From contig CALFYL010000110.1 in assembly GCA_937952135.1 (NCBI GenBank), positions 33,487-97,486 of the forward strand: DNA of 64,000 bases, in the 5' to 3' direction. The notes under the pieces were generated by a model. It saw nothing but the letters and a program-made list of their open reading frames with translations, searched no databases and was not told the DNA's origin. A program made the position numbers and the translations under genes. This stretch comes from an uncultured Planctomycetia bacterium. GTDB taxonomy: Bacteria; Planctomycetota; UBA1135; GCA-002686595. Positions 33,920 to 43,300 of the stretch are shown here, piece after piece (the first letter of the stretch is position 1; every line of letters begins with the position of its first letter).

Positions 33920-34759
33920 TTGGCGACGGCGGAATTGCTCCGAGGAATCGAGGCCAAACGCTACGCTACCGCGTCGCACGTGGGAGCACTTTTGGAGACA
34001 GCAGAGCGGGCCGGCCGCGCCTTTCGGGGCTGGCTCACGCCGCGCTTGTCGAGCCTGGCGGGGATCGGGGCCGTGTGCGCGCTCGTGCCTGCGGTGCAGC
34101 TCAGCTCGGAGACGGTGCGCTACGCCGAAATCGGGTTCACGGTGCTGTTCGTGATCCTGTCGCTGAGCCTGCACGAGGCGGCGCACGCGTGGACGGCGTG
34201 GAAGTGCGGCGATCCGACCGCGAAGGACCTCGGGCGCATCACGCTGAACCCGCTGCCGAGCATCGACCCGATCATGACCGTGATCATGCCGCTGTGGCTG
34301 GCGGCGATGGGCCTGCCGGCGTTCGGCGGCGCGAAGCCGGTGCCCGTGAGCTACCACCGCCTGCGCCATCCGCTGCGCGACATGATGCTGGTCGCGATCG
34401 CCGGGCCGCTGACGAACGTGCTCCTGGGAGTCGTTTTCATGCTGGGTTGGAAGGCGGCGGCCTACTACGGCGACTATCCGACGGGCTCGCTGCTGCTCAA
34501 CGTGCTCGGTTTCTCGATGGTGGCGAACCTGGTGCTCGCGGCCTTCAACATGCTGCCCATCCCGCCCCTCGACGGGTCGCGCGTGATGACCTGGCTGCTC
34601 CCCGCGCCGCTGCGCGAGCCGTACACGCAGCTCGAGCGCTTCGGGCTGTTCCTCGTGTTCGGCGTGTGGTTCTTCGTGCCGGGCGTGAAGCGGCTGGTTT
34701 TCTCGGGCGTCGGCCAGCTCCAAGAACTGCTGGACTTCCTCACTGGAGGCGTGTGGTGA
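33920..34759 (+). CDS. Site-2 protease family (M50) membrane metalloprotease
   Basis: Intramembrane zinc protease of 279 residues. The zinc motif HEAAH is at residues 85-89 in a membrane segment; the third ligand is D218 in NMLPIPPLDGSRV. Several hydrophobic segments surround it, as in the small group III site-2 proteases with no PDZ domain. The TTG at 33920 is the first start; a GTG at 33980 is also in frame and would shorten an unusual N-terminus. It follows the membrane-tethered sigma gene by 30 bases and overlaps scpA by four. The pairing with scpA is common in bacteria, so a role in cleaving the neighbour is only a proposal. Confidence 0.85.
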   Translation: MATAELLRGIEAKRYATASHVGALLETAERAGRAFRGWLTPRLSSLAGIGAVCALVPAVQLSSETVRYAEIGFTVLFVILSLSLHEAAHAWTAWKCGDPTAKDLGRITLNPLPSIDPIMTVIMPLWLAAMGLPAFGGAKPVPVSYHRLRHPLRDMMLVAIAGPLTNVLLGVVFMLGWKAAAYYGDYPTGSLLLNVLGFSMVANLVLAAFNMLPIPPLDGSRVMTWLLPAPLREPYTQLERFGLFLVFGVWFFVPGVKRLVFSGVGQLQELLDFLTGGVW

Positions 34760-35733
34760 TCCGCGAGTACACGGTCAAGCTCGAGCAGACCTTTCAAGGC
34801 CCGATGGACCTGCTGCTGCACCTGGTGCGCGAGCAGGAAGTCGACATCCACGACATCGACATCCACCGCGTCATCGACGGCTACGTGGCGCACTTGAAGG
34901 CCCTGCGCGAGATCGACATCGAGCTCGCGGCGGACTTCCTGGTCATGGCGGCGACGCTGATGGCGATCAAGTCGCGGTCGTTGCTGCCGACCGAGAACGT
35001 CGACCTCGCCGAGGAGCTCGACCCGCGCGACGAGCTGATCCAGCGCCTGATCGAGTACCGCCGCTTCAAGCAGGCCTCGAAGGAGCTGCAGGACCGCTTC
35101 GACGCGCGCTCGCGCATCCATCCGCGCACGTACTACGCCGCCGCCGAGCAGGAGGGCGGCCTCGACCTCACCGAGCTCTCGAGCTGGGATCTGCTCAGCG
35201 CCTTCTCGCGCCTCATGCGCGAGACCCTGTCGAACAAGCAGATGGTCATCACGCAGGATGACCGGCCGCTGCGTTACTACGTCGATCGGCTCGTGCACAC
35301 GATCCAAGTGAAGCGGCGCATGTCGCTGCGCGAGATCGTCGAGCAATCCGCGGCGGGCGAGACGGTCGACAAGAAGCTGATGATCGGGACCTTCTGCGCG
35401 CTGCTCGAGCTGGTGAAGATCGGCGTGTGCAGGGCGAAGCAGGGCGCGGCCACCGACGACATCGACATCGTGCTGCGCGACGAGGTCGGCACGGACCTCG
35501 AGAGCATCGTCCGGCTGACCGAGTTCGACGACGAGAAGGCCGCCGACGAAGCGGCGCTCTCGGAGAGCGCGCCCAATCCCGAGCCGGCGCCGCAATCCTT
35601 CAGCGCTTCGGTGTTCGACGATCTGCCGGAGGACGAGCCGCCGCCGTCCGAAGCCCTCGAGGCCGCCGCGCCATCCGCGACCGAGGCGCTGGATGACGAC
35701 CTAACCCGCACGCGAGAAGAGACTTCGGACTGA
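34756..35733 (+). CDS. scpA: Segregation and condensation protein ScpA
   Basis: Kleisin subunit of the SMC-ScpAB condensin that organises chromosomes. The family N-terminus is clear (FQGPMDLLLHLVREQEVDI, then IELAADFLVMAATLMAIKSR), then the central linker and the winged-helix end (LLELVKIGVCRAKQ). It has 325 residues, with a 90-residue acidic Pro/Ala tail beyond the usual end. The GTG start overlaps the site-2 protease stop by four bases and has GGAGG at 34745-34749. scpB is not next to it. Confidence 0.9.
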   Translation: MIREYTVKLEQTFQGPMDLLLHLVREQEVDIHDIDIHRVIDGYVAHLKALREIDIELAADFLVMAATLMAIKSRSLLPTENVDLAEELDPRDELIQRLIEYRRFKQASKELQDRFDARSRIHPRTYYAAAEQEGGLDLTELSSWDLLSAFSRLMRETLSNKQMVITQDDRPLRYYVDRLVHTIQVKRRMSLREIVEQSAAGETVDKKLMIGTFCALLELVKIGVCRAKQGAATDDIDIVLRDEVGTDLESIVRLTEFDDEKAADEAALSESAPNPEPAPQSFSASVFDDLPEDEPPPSEALEAAAPSATEALDDDLTRTREETSD

Positions 35734-35769
35734 ACGTCGCACCCGGCACGCGGGCCGGACTCGCCCCCT

Positions 35770-35786
35770 GCAGCGCAGGGCGCTGC
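35770..35786. terminator. GC-rich hairpin after scpA
   Basis: GCAGCGC (35770-35776) and GCGCTGC (35780-35786) form a perfect 7-bp stem around AGG, 36 bases after the scpA stop. No T-run follows. Nothing else was recognised in the 293 bases between scpA and trxA. Confidence 0.4.
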
Positions 35787-36026
35787 GCCCCTTGTCGGGC
35801 CGCCGCCCGCACCCGTCGGGGTGGACGTCCGCACCGGGAGGTCCCATATTCTCGCCCCTTCGCCCCGAAGTCCCGCGCCTGAAACGCGCGCGCGGCATCC
35901 AAGCTTCACCCGTCTCCCCAGGCGCCGTCTCCGACGTCGTCCCTCTCCCTCAACTCCGGCCGACGCCTCGCGCCAACCGGATTCCGTACAACCCGCTACC
36001 GCCCCCGATCCTCAACTGCCCCAGCC

Positions 36027-36350
36027 ATGAGCAAAGCCGCCGAAGTCACCGACAGTGTTTGGGAAACCGCCGTCCTCCAGAGCGACCTGCCGGTGCTGGT
36101 GGATTTCTGGGCCGAGTGGTGCGGCCCGTGCAAGGCGATGTCGCCCTACGTCGACAAGCTCGCGGACGAGACCGCCGGCAAGTTGAAGGTCGTGAAGCTC
36201 GACACGCAGAACAACCCCGAGGTGCCCGCGCGCTACGGCATCACCGCCATCCCGACCTTCTTGATCATCAAGAAGGGCGAGGTCGTCCATCAGATCGTCG
36301 GCAGCAAGGCCTACGACAAGTTCAAGAGCGAAGTGCTCGCCAAGCTCTGA
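36027..36350 (+). CDS. trxA: Thioredoxin
   Basis: A 107-residue thioredoxin that reduces protein disulfides. The WCGPC active site has C32 and C35, followed by the conserved PTFLIIKKGE cis-proline loop and the FKSEVLAKL C-terminal helix. The ATG start fits. It is separated from scpA by a 293-base gap with a GC-rich hairpin and is followed 31 bases later by fmt. In a genome with the bacillithiol genes it probably works beside that thiol system, but the sequence does not show this. Confidence 0.92.
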   Translation: MSKAAEVTDSVWETAVLQSDLPVLVDFWAEWCGPCKAMSPYVDKLADETAGKLKVVKLDTQNNPEVPARYGITAIPTFLIIKKGEVVHQIVGSKAYDKFKSEVLAKL

Positions 36351-36381
36351 TGAGCTCGGACGAGCGCACGACAGCGATCGG

Positions 36382-37332
36382 TTGAAGACGATCTTCCTCG
36401 GTTCGCCGCCCTTTGCGTTGCCGGTGTTTCGAGCGCTCGCGCGCTCGCGGCACCGGCCGCTGGCTTTGGTGACGGCGCCGGACAAGCCGCGCGGCCGCGG
36501 TCGCGACGTCGAGCCGTCCGAGCTCGTGCTCGCCGCCCGCGACGCGGCCATCGAAGTGCTGCAGCCCGTCGATCCGCACGCGGACGAGGTGTTGTCGCGC
36601 TTGCGTTCGCTCGCGCCCGACGTGCTCGTCGTCGCGAGTTACGGCGTGATTCTGAAGCCGGCGCTGATCGACCTCGCGCCGCACGGCTCGCTCAACGTGC
36701 ATTCGTCCTTGCTCCCGCGCTGGCGCGGAGCGTCGCCGATCCAGGCGGCGATCGCGGCGGGCGACGAAGTCACGGGCGTTTCGGTGCAGCGCATCGTGCT
36801 CGCGCTCGACGAAGGCGACGTCTTGCTCGCGAAGGAGCACCGCATCGGCGCCGACGAGAGCGCGGGCGAGTTGCTCGCGGCGTTGGCGGAGCTCGGCGGC
36901 GAAGCGCTCGTCGAAGCGCTCGATCGGCTCGAACGCGGCGAGGCGCGCTTCACGCCGCAGGACAACTCGCGCGCGACCTATGCTCGCAAGCTGAAGAAGG
37001 AGCGCGGCGCGATCGACTGGTCGCGGTCGGCGGACGAACTCGCGCGGCACGTTCGCGCGATGAATCCGTGGCCCGGCGCGCGCTGCCTCGATCCGAAGGG
37101 GCGGGAGCTCACGGTGCTCGCCGCGCGCGCCGCCGACGGCCGCGGCGAACCTGGATCGGTCCTCGAAGCCGGCGAACGCTTCGTCGTGGCGTGCGGAAAC
37201 GGCGCGCTCGAGCTCGCGACGCTCACACCGGCCGGCAAACGCCCGATGTCCGGTCCCGAATACCTTCGCGGCGCGCGCATCGCGGTCGGCGAACGACTGT
37301 CGAACCCGTCCGCACCTTCGAAAGCCAGCTAG
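36382..37332 (+). CDS. fmt: Methionyl-tRNA formyltransferase
   Basis: Formylates initiator Met-tRNA for translation initiation. The N-terminal Rossmann part starts IFLGSPPFALPVF, and the active-site segment NVHSSLLPRWRGASPIQAAI with the invariant His and an Asp in LALDEGDVLL follows. The C-terminal tRNA-binding domain contains IDWSRSADELARHVRAMNPWPGA. The 316-residue length is normal. The start is TTG at 36382. rsmB follows with two bases between, a pairing also known in other bacteria (def-fmt-rsmB). No def was seen here. Confidence 0.93.
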   Translation: MKTIFLGSPPFALPVFRALARSRHRPLALVTAPDKPRGRGRDVEPSELVLAARDAAIEVLQPVDPHADEVLSRLRSLAPDVLVVASYGVILKPALIDLAPHGSLNVHSSLLPRWRGASPIQAAIAAGDEVTGVSVQRIVLALDEGDVLLAKEHRIGADESAGELLAALAELGGEALVEALDRLERGEARFTPQDNSRATYARKLKKERGAIDWSRSADELARHVRAMNPWPGARCLDPKGRELTVLAARAADGRGEPGSVLEAGERFVVACGNGALELATLTPAGKRPMSGPEYLRGARIAVGERLSNPSAPSKAS

Positions 37333-37334
37333 TC

Positions 37335-38672
37335 ATGCCGCGTCGCGCCGCTTGGAGCATCTTGCGCTCGGGATCGAACACGCCGCTGCGCGACGTGGAC
37401 CGCGTCATCGCCGCCCGCGAGATCGACGAGCGCGACGGCGGGTTCCTCCGCAAGCTCGTCGGCGTCGAAGTGCGCCGCCGCGCGACGCTCCGAGCCATCG
37501 TGCGCCACGTGACGCGCGGCCGCGCGAACCCCGACCTCGCCGCGCACTTGCACGTCGCCTTCGTGCAGATGTTCTTCCTCGACCGCATCCCCGACCACGC
37601 GCTCCGCGCCGAGTGCCTCGACGCCGTGCGCCGCACGCTCGGCGGCTCGAAGGTGCGGCTCGCGCGCGATGCGGTCGCGGCGGCCTTCGAGCTGCGGCAG
37701 AACGGGCACGTCCACGATCCGCGGCGCGATCTCGAGCAGCGCAACCTGCACCTCAGCGAACCCGTGTTCCACGATCCGGTCGAGCATCCGCTGCTGTGGG
37801 CCGAGGACGCGCTGTCGATGCCCGCGCCGCTGCTCAAGCGTTGGAGCGCGCGCTTCGGCGAGGAGAAGGCGCTCGCGTTGGCGCGGCTGGCGCTCGAAGA
37901 AGCTCCGCTGTCGATCCGAGTGGTTCGCGGCGAGCGCGAGAGCGTTGCGAGCGAGTTGGAGGCCCTCGGCGTCGCGACGCGGCCCGGTGCGCACGCGAGC
38001 ATCCTGCTCGCAGCGTCGGATGCGGCCACGGCGGTGACCGCGAGCGAAGCGTTCACGCAGGGCCGCATCACCGTGCAAGGCGAAACGGCGTTGCGCGCGG
38101 CGGAGGCCGTGCAGGCGCGCGAAGGCGAGTCGATCGCCGACTTGAGCGCGGCGCCGGGCGGCAAGACCGCGGTGCTCGCGCAGAGCGGCGCGAGGGTCGT
38201 GGCGTGCGACGTGAGCGCGGCGAAGCTCGAACGCGTGGCGAGCACGCTCGAACGCCTGGGGCTGCGCGAGGGCGTCGAACTCGTCGAGACGAGCTACGGC
38301 GAAGCGCTCGGGAGCCGAGAGTTCGACGCGGTGCTCGTGGACGCGCCGTGCACGAACACGGGCGTGCTCGCGCAGCGACCCGAAGCGCGGTGGCGGTACG
38401 GACCCGCGTCGAAGGCCGAGCTCGTGAAGATCCAAACGCAGCTCTTCGACCGCGCGGCGCAGCTCGTGCGTCGCGGCGGCCGCGTGGTGTGGTCGACCTG
38501 CGCGCTCGAGCCCGAAGAAAACCAGCGCGCCGTGCAGGGATTCCTCGCGCGGCATCCGAACTTCACGCTCGACGCCGAGAACGAGTTCACGCCCGACGTC
38601 GACACCCGCGCGGAAGTGGGTCCCGGCCCCGTCGACGGCGGCTACCACGCGCGGCTCGTGCGCCGCGACTGA
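37335..38672 (+). CDS. rsmB: 16S rRNA (cytosine-5) methyltransferase RsmB
   Basis: Methylates C967 of 16S rRNA. The first 150 residues form a NusB-like RNA-binding domain. The methyltransferase domain has SAM motif DLSAAPGGKTAVLA, the catalytic DAPCTNTGVL motif and the second cysteine in WSTCALEPEENQ. The C-terminal end GPVDGGYHARLVRRD is typical of the family. It starts at the ATG 37335, two bases after the fmt stop, and is most likely in one transcription unit with it. 445 residues. Confidence 0.92.
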   Translation: MPRRAAWSILRSGSNTPLRDVDRVIAAREIDERDGGFLRKLVGVEVRRRATLRAIVRHVTRGRANPDLAAHLHVAFVQMFFLDRIPDHALRAECLDAVRRTLGGSKVRLARDAVAAAFELRQNGHVHDPRRDLEQRNLHLSEPVFHDPVEHPLLWAEDALSMPAPLLKRWSARFGEEKALALARLALEEAPLSIRVVRGERESVASELEALGVATRPGAHASILLAASDAATAVTASEAFTQGRITVQGETALRAAEAVQAREGESIADLSAAPGGKTAVLAQSGARVVACDVSAAKLERVASTLERLGLREGVELVETSYGEALGSREFDAVLVDAPCTNTGVLAQRPEARWRYGPASKAELVKIQTQLFDRAAQLVRRGGRVVWSTCALEPEENQRAVQGFLARHPNFTLDAENEFTPDVDTRAEVGPGPVDGGYHARLVRRD

Positions 38673-38738
38673 CCGCGCGCGCCAGCTCGCCCGTTCGCGG
38701 ATAGGATCTTTCGCCCGACCGCCTCGCCCACCTTCGCC

Positions 38739-39320
38739 ATGCCTCAACCCGCCGACCGCAACGCTTCGAACGACCGCAACAAGAACGACCGCCGTCAGGC
38801 CAAGCGGCCGGGAATGGGGATGTACATCCCGATCCTGCTCGCGGCCGTGATCGTGTGCGGCATCGGCCTCGCGATGATCACCGACCAGCAGAAGAAGAGC
38901 GAAAATCCGGTCGTCGAGGCTGCGCCGCCGAAGGCCGATCCGTTCGCGGACGTCCCGGAGGAAGCGCCGCCGCAGCGGGCGGGCGGCGGGGGCGGCTCGA
39001 AGTACACGTTCGTGTCGCAGGCGCCGGACGGGCTCGCGAACGACGCGAACTGGAAGGCGGCGCTCGTGATCGGCACGGAGGGCGAGAAGTTGTACGACGA
39101 GGCCAAGAAGGCGCACGCCGCCAACGACCGTGCGCTGCTCAACGAAAAGGGTCGTCAGGCGCGCGACAAGCTCGTGTCGGCGGTTGAGATGACCGCGGCT
39201 TGGGAAGAAGAGCTGCTCGAGAAGTACGGCGACGGCAACTTGCAGGTGCGTGAGATCGTGGCGATCCGCTCGCGATGGGTCAAAGGCATGATCTGGCTGC
39301 ACAAGACCGCGGCGCTCTGA
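38739..39320 (+). CDS. Membrane-anchored protein of unknown function
   Basis: 193 residues. A basic N-terminal stretch is followed by one hydrophobic helix (MYIPILLAAVIVCGIGLAMI, about 28-47), then a Pro/Asp-rich linker with a run of glycines and a helical C-terminal domain of about 100 residues (DANWKAALVIGTEGEKLYDEA onward). I do not recognise the family. The stop overlaps the ATG of the following SDR by one base (TGATG), so the two are coupled. Confidence 0.65.
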   Translation: MPQPADRNASNDRNKNDRRQAKRPGMGMYIPILLAAVIVCGIGLAMITDQQKKSENPVVEAAPPKADPFADVPEEAPPQRAGGGGGSKYTFVSQAPDGLANDANWKAALVIGTEGEKLYDEAKKAHAANDRALLNEKGRQARDKLVSAVEMTAAWEEELLEKYGDGNLQVREIVAIRSRWVKGMIWLHKTAAL

Positions 39321-40117
39321 TGAGCGCGGCGCGGCGCGCGCTGGTGACCGGCGCGTCGTCGGGCATCGGCGAGGCGACGGCGAAGTTGCTCGCGAGTCGC
39401 GGGTACCGCGTGGCGCTGCTCGCGCGGCGTCGCGACGAGCTCGAACGCGTGCGCGCTTCGCTGTCGAACGCCGAGACGCACCTCGTCGTCGAGTGCGATC
39501 TGCGCGACGACGCGGCGCTCGAGCGGGCGGTCGGAGAGATTCGCGAGCGCTTCGGCGCACTCGACCTGCTCGTGCAGAACGCGGGGCACGGCTACCTCGC
39601 GAAAGTCGAAGAGACCGAGCCGCGCAAGGTGCGCGAGCTGCTCGAGCTCAACGTCGCGTCGGTCCTCTCGCTCAGCCGGCTCGCGTTGCCGCTTCTGCGG
39701 AACGGCGCCGCGCCGGTGATGGTGCTCGTCTCGTCGATCGTCGGACGCCGCGGCATCCCTGGCCAGGCTGTCTACTCAGCGAGCAAGGCGGCGCTCAACT
39801 CGCTCGGCGAGGCGCTGCGCATCGAGTGGGCCACGGATTCGATCGCCGTTTGCACGCTCGACGTCGGGCTCACGCGCACCCCGTTCTTCGCGAACCAACC
39901 GAACCCGCGAGCACTGCCCGGTCCGAACCTCGCCGGCGCCGCCGATCCCGAGAGCGTCGCACACGCCATTTTGGAACTCGACCGCGCGCCCCAGCCCGAG
40001 CGGTGCCTGTCGTTCAAATGGCGTCTGCTCGCCATTGCGAACGTGCTTGCGCCGCGCCTCGCCGACCGCTTGCTCGTGCGCCGCATGGGCGGCGGCTGGC
40101 GCGCCCCGACGCGCTGA
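39320..40117 (+). CDS. Short-chain dehydrogenase/reductase
   Basis: Classical SDR of 265 residues that oxidises or reduces an unknown substrate with NAD(P). The cofactor motif TGASSGIG is at residues 10-17, LVQNAGHG matches the NAG motif, VMVLVSSIVGRRG is followed by the YxxxK catalytic pair in AVYSASKAAL, and a Ser lies 12 residues before the Tyr. Basic residues after the first beta strand (ARRRDEL) suggest NADPH. The start ATG overlaps the previous stop. Nothing in the sequence shows the substrate. Confidence 0.85.
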   Translation: MSAARRALVTGASSGIGEATAKLLASRGYRVALLARRRDELERVRASLSNAETHLVVECDLRDDAALERAVGEIRERFGALDLLVQNAGHGYLAKVEETEPRKVRELLELNVASVLSLSRLALPLLRNGAAPVMVLVSSIVGRRGIPGQAVYSASKAALNSLGEALRIEWATDSIAVCTLDVGLTRTPFFANQPNPRALPGPNLAGAADPESVAHAILELDRAPQPERCLSFKWRLLAIANVLAPRLADRLLVRRMGGGWRAPTR

Positions 40118-40124
40118 AGAAGGG

Positions 40125-40171
40125 GCTTGTCGCGCCAGGCGCGGAGTTCCGACAAGCGCCGAGCGCTTGTC
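40125..40171. promoter_or_regulatory. Mutually exclusive hairpins upstream of the surface-protein operon
   Basis: GACAAGCGC (40151-40159) pairs perfectly with GCGCTTGTC (40163-40171) around a 3-base loop. The same left arm, as CGACAAGC (40150-40157), can instead pair with GCTTGTCG (40125-40132). The structure starts 8 bases after the SDR stop and 157 bases before the next gene. It may be a terminator or an attenuation-type switch; no T-run follows. Confidence 0.5.
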
Positions 40172-40327
40172 CGAGTCGAGTCGTCGCAAGTATGGGAAGC
40201 GCGGCGAATCTTGTTGCGGACACGAGGCGGAATTTCCGGAAGGCGCCTAATCTGCGCAACAACAGGTCTCGTTCTGGAAGCGCCGCTTCGCTTGCGGAGT
40301 GCGCTTCGAAGCAGGGGAGCTCACGCT

Positions 40328-43300
40328 ATGAACGCAGCGCTTCGTTGGTTCGCGAGTGTGTCGATGTTGTCGGCGGCAGCGCACGCGACAGACGTGGGTG
40401 GAACACTCACGACGAACACCACTTGGACGGCCGCGGGAAGTCCGTATGTGGTGACAACGAGCGTCACGGTGAGTTCGGGCGCGACACTCACCATCGAACC
40501 GGGCGTCGTGGTGCGATTCCGTTTGGGCACGGGACTGACGCTCGGCACGAGCACGTCGACGGGTGTGCTGGTTGCGAACGGCGCTTCGGGAGCGCCGATC
40601 GTGTTCCGCGCGGATCAGCCGGTTCCTGCGCCGGATTTCTGGAACGGAATCCTGTTCACGAACTCGACCCTCGCCTCCCAGATGCGCCATTGCGTCGTCG
40701 AGGACGCCGGTCGCGGCGCGAACGACGCGGGCGTGAGAGTGAACTCCGGTCTCGCGACGCTCTCCGATTGCATCGTGAGACGCTGCGCCGGCTACGGGAT
40801 CTACATCGGCGCGGGCACGGCGCGCCCCGACTTGACCAACCTCACCGCGGATTCGAACACGTCGCATCCGCTGCACATCGACATCTCCAACTGGCCCGCG
40901 AACGTGGGCGGTCTGACGTTCGTGTCCAACGGCCAACAGTCGTTGGAACTCGGCGGGGGAACGCTTTCGAGCGACGCGAGTTTGCTGCCGCTCGCATGGC
41001 CCTACGTCGTGGCGTCGACGATCACCGTGCAGGGTCCGCTCGCTCCGACGCTCACGGTGCCGCCGGCCGCCGTGCTGCGCTTTCGCGCTTCCGCGGCGTT
41101 GAGCGTCGGAGTTTCGGCGCTCGGTCGGTTAAGCGCCGTGGGCGCGTCGGGCCAGGAGATCGTCTTCACTTCCGATCAGCCCACGTCGGCGCCGGGCGGC
41201 TATCCCGGAGTGCGGCTCGGCGACTTCACGCTGGCGACGAGCGAGCTCCGTCACTGCCGAATCGAGTTCGCGGGCCAGGGCGCCACGCCCGCGCTCGAGA
41301 TCAACGCCTGCGATCCGACGGTCGCTCAAAGCGAGATCCGCCAGTGCTTGCAAGACGGTGTCGCGATCATCAACGCTTCACCGACGCTGCAATCGCTCTC
41401 GACAGAGGCGACCGGGCGCTACGGCGTACTGCTCAGCGGCGCCGCGGCGCCGGCGATCAGCGCCCTTTCGGTGACGTCGCCGGCCAACTACGGCGTCTTC
41501 GTGAGCTCGTCCACGGCCGGTGGGAGCTTGAGCGGCAGCGCGATCGAGAACGGCATCCACTTCACCGGGCTGACGTCGCTGGTGGCGAGCGGCAACACGT
41601 TCAGCAACTACCACGCATTCCCGACGCGCATCGAAGCGCAATCGGTGGGGCCGTTCCTGGCGGACAACACCTTGCTGGGCGTCCAACCCGGCGCGAGCGT
41701 CCTCGAGGTGCTCGCCGACACCGTCGTCACGAGCGCGACGTGGCCCAACCTGGGTTTGCAGTACGTGCTCCTGGGTTCGGTGTCCGTCACCGGACCGACG
41801 ACGCCGGAGCTCACGCTCGCCGCCGGCGTCACGTTGCGCTTCGCGGCCGCGAGCGCGCTGACGATCGGCAGCAGCTCGATCGCGACCTCGGGCCGGCTCA
41901 CCGCCGTCGGAACACCCGCGCAGAGGATCACGTTCACGGCGAACACGCCGAACCCCGTGGCCGGATGGTGGGGGCGCATCCTGTTCGACGACACGGCGTC
42001 GTCCGCGAGCTTGATGGAGCACTGCGACATCGAATACGCCGGCGCTGTTTCGAGCGTGGCGTCGCTCTACGTGGACGTGAGTTCGCCGACGCTTCGGAAC
42101 ATCGCGGTTCGTTCGAGCCTGCTCGACGGAGTGCTGCTCAACCAGAGCTCCGCGACACTGCAGAACGTGATCGTCGACACCTGCGCGCGCTACGGCGTCC
42201 AATTGACCGGGGCCGCGAACGCGACGCTCGACAACCTGAGCATCCTGAACCCGACGAACTACGGCGTGTTCGTGAACACGACGACCGCTTCGGGCTCGCT
42301 GGCGAACTCCGACGTCGCCAACGGCATCTTGTTCAGCGGAGCGTCGGCGATGTCGGTGAGCGCCAACGTGTTCCGCAACTACGACGGATTCCCGGCGCGC
42401 CTGAGCGCGGACCGGGTCGGACCGTTCCTCGCCGCGAACACACTTGACGGAGTCGTGCCCGGTTCGAGCCGCCTCGAAGTCACGGCGGCCGCGGTGGCGC
42501 AATCCGCGACGTGGCCCTCGCTCGGCGTGACGTACGCGATGTTGGGCAACGTGTCGGTGTCGGGTTCGAACCGGCCCACGCTCACGATCGCCGCGGGCGC
42601 TCGGATCGCGTTCAACACCGGGTTCTCGCTCAGTGTCGGCACGCCCCAGCCAGGCGCGCTCGTGGCCGTCGGCACGAGCTCGACGCCGATCACGTTCACC
42701 TCGAACCAAGCCTCACCGGTCGCGGGCGCGTGGAACTCGGTGCGCTTCGAAGCGGCCACGTTGCCTTCGAGCCGCCTGGAGCACTGCCGCATCGAGTACG
42801 GCGGCAGTGTGGACAGCGCGCTCCACGTCAACGGCGGCGCGCCCACGGTGAGCAACTGCGAAATCTCGAACTCGCTGTTCGACGGCCTGCGGTTGCGCGC
42901 GGGGACGCTTGCGACGGTCGAGGACACGCAGATCGCGACCGTGGGGCGCTACGGGGTGTTCATCGACGGCGCGACCGCCGCCAACGTGCGCCGCATCACG
43001 GTCACCGGATCGGCGAACTACGGCGTCTTCGTGAGCTCGTCGACCGCCGGCGGCTTGCTGGAGGCGAGCGACATCTCCAGCGGCTTGACCTTCACCGGCG
43101 TTTCGACGTTGTCGCTCGTCGGCAACACGATCCGCGACTACGCCGCCTTCCCGACGCGCATCGGCGCGAACTCCTGCGGCGAGTTCCTGGCGAACAACAC
43201 GCTGGTGGGGGTGGCGCCGGGCGTGAGCACGCTCGAGCTGATCGGGCAGACCGTGACGCGCTCGGCGGTGTGGCCGAGCCTCGGCCTCGATTACGTGTTG

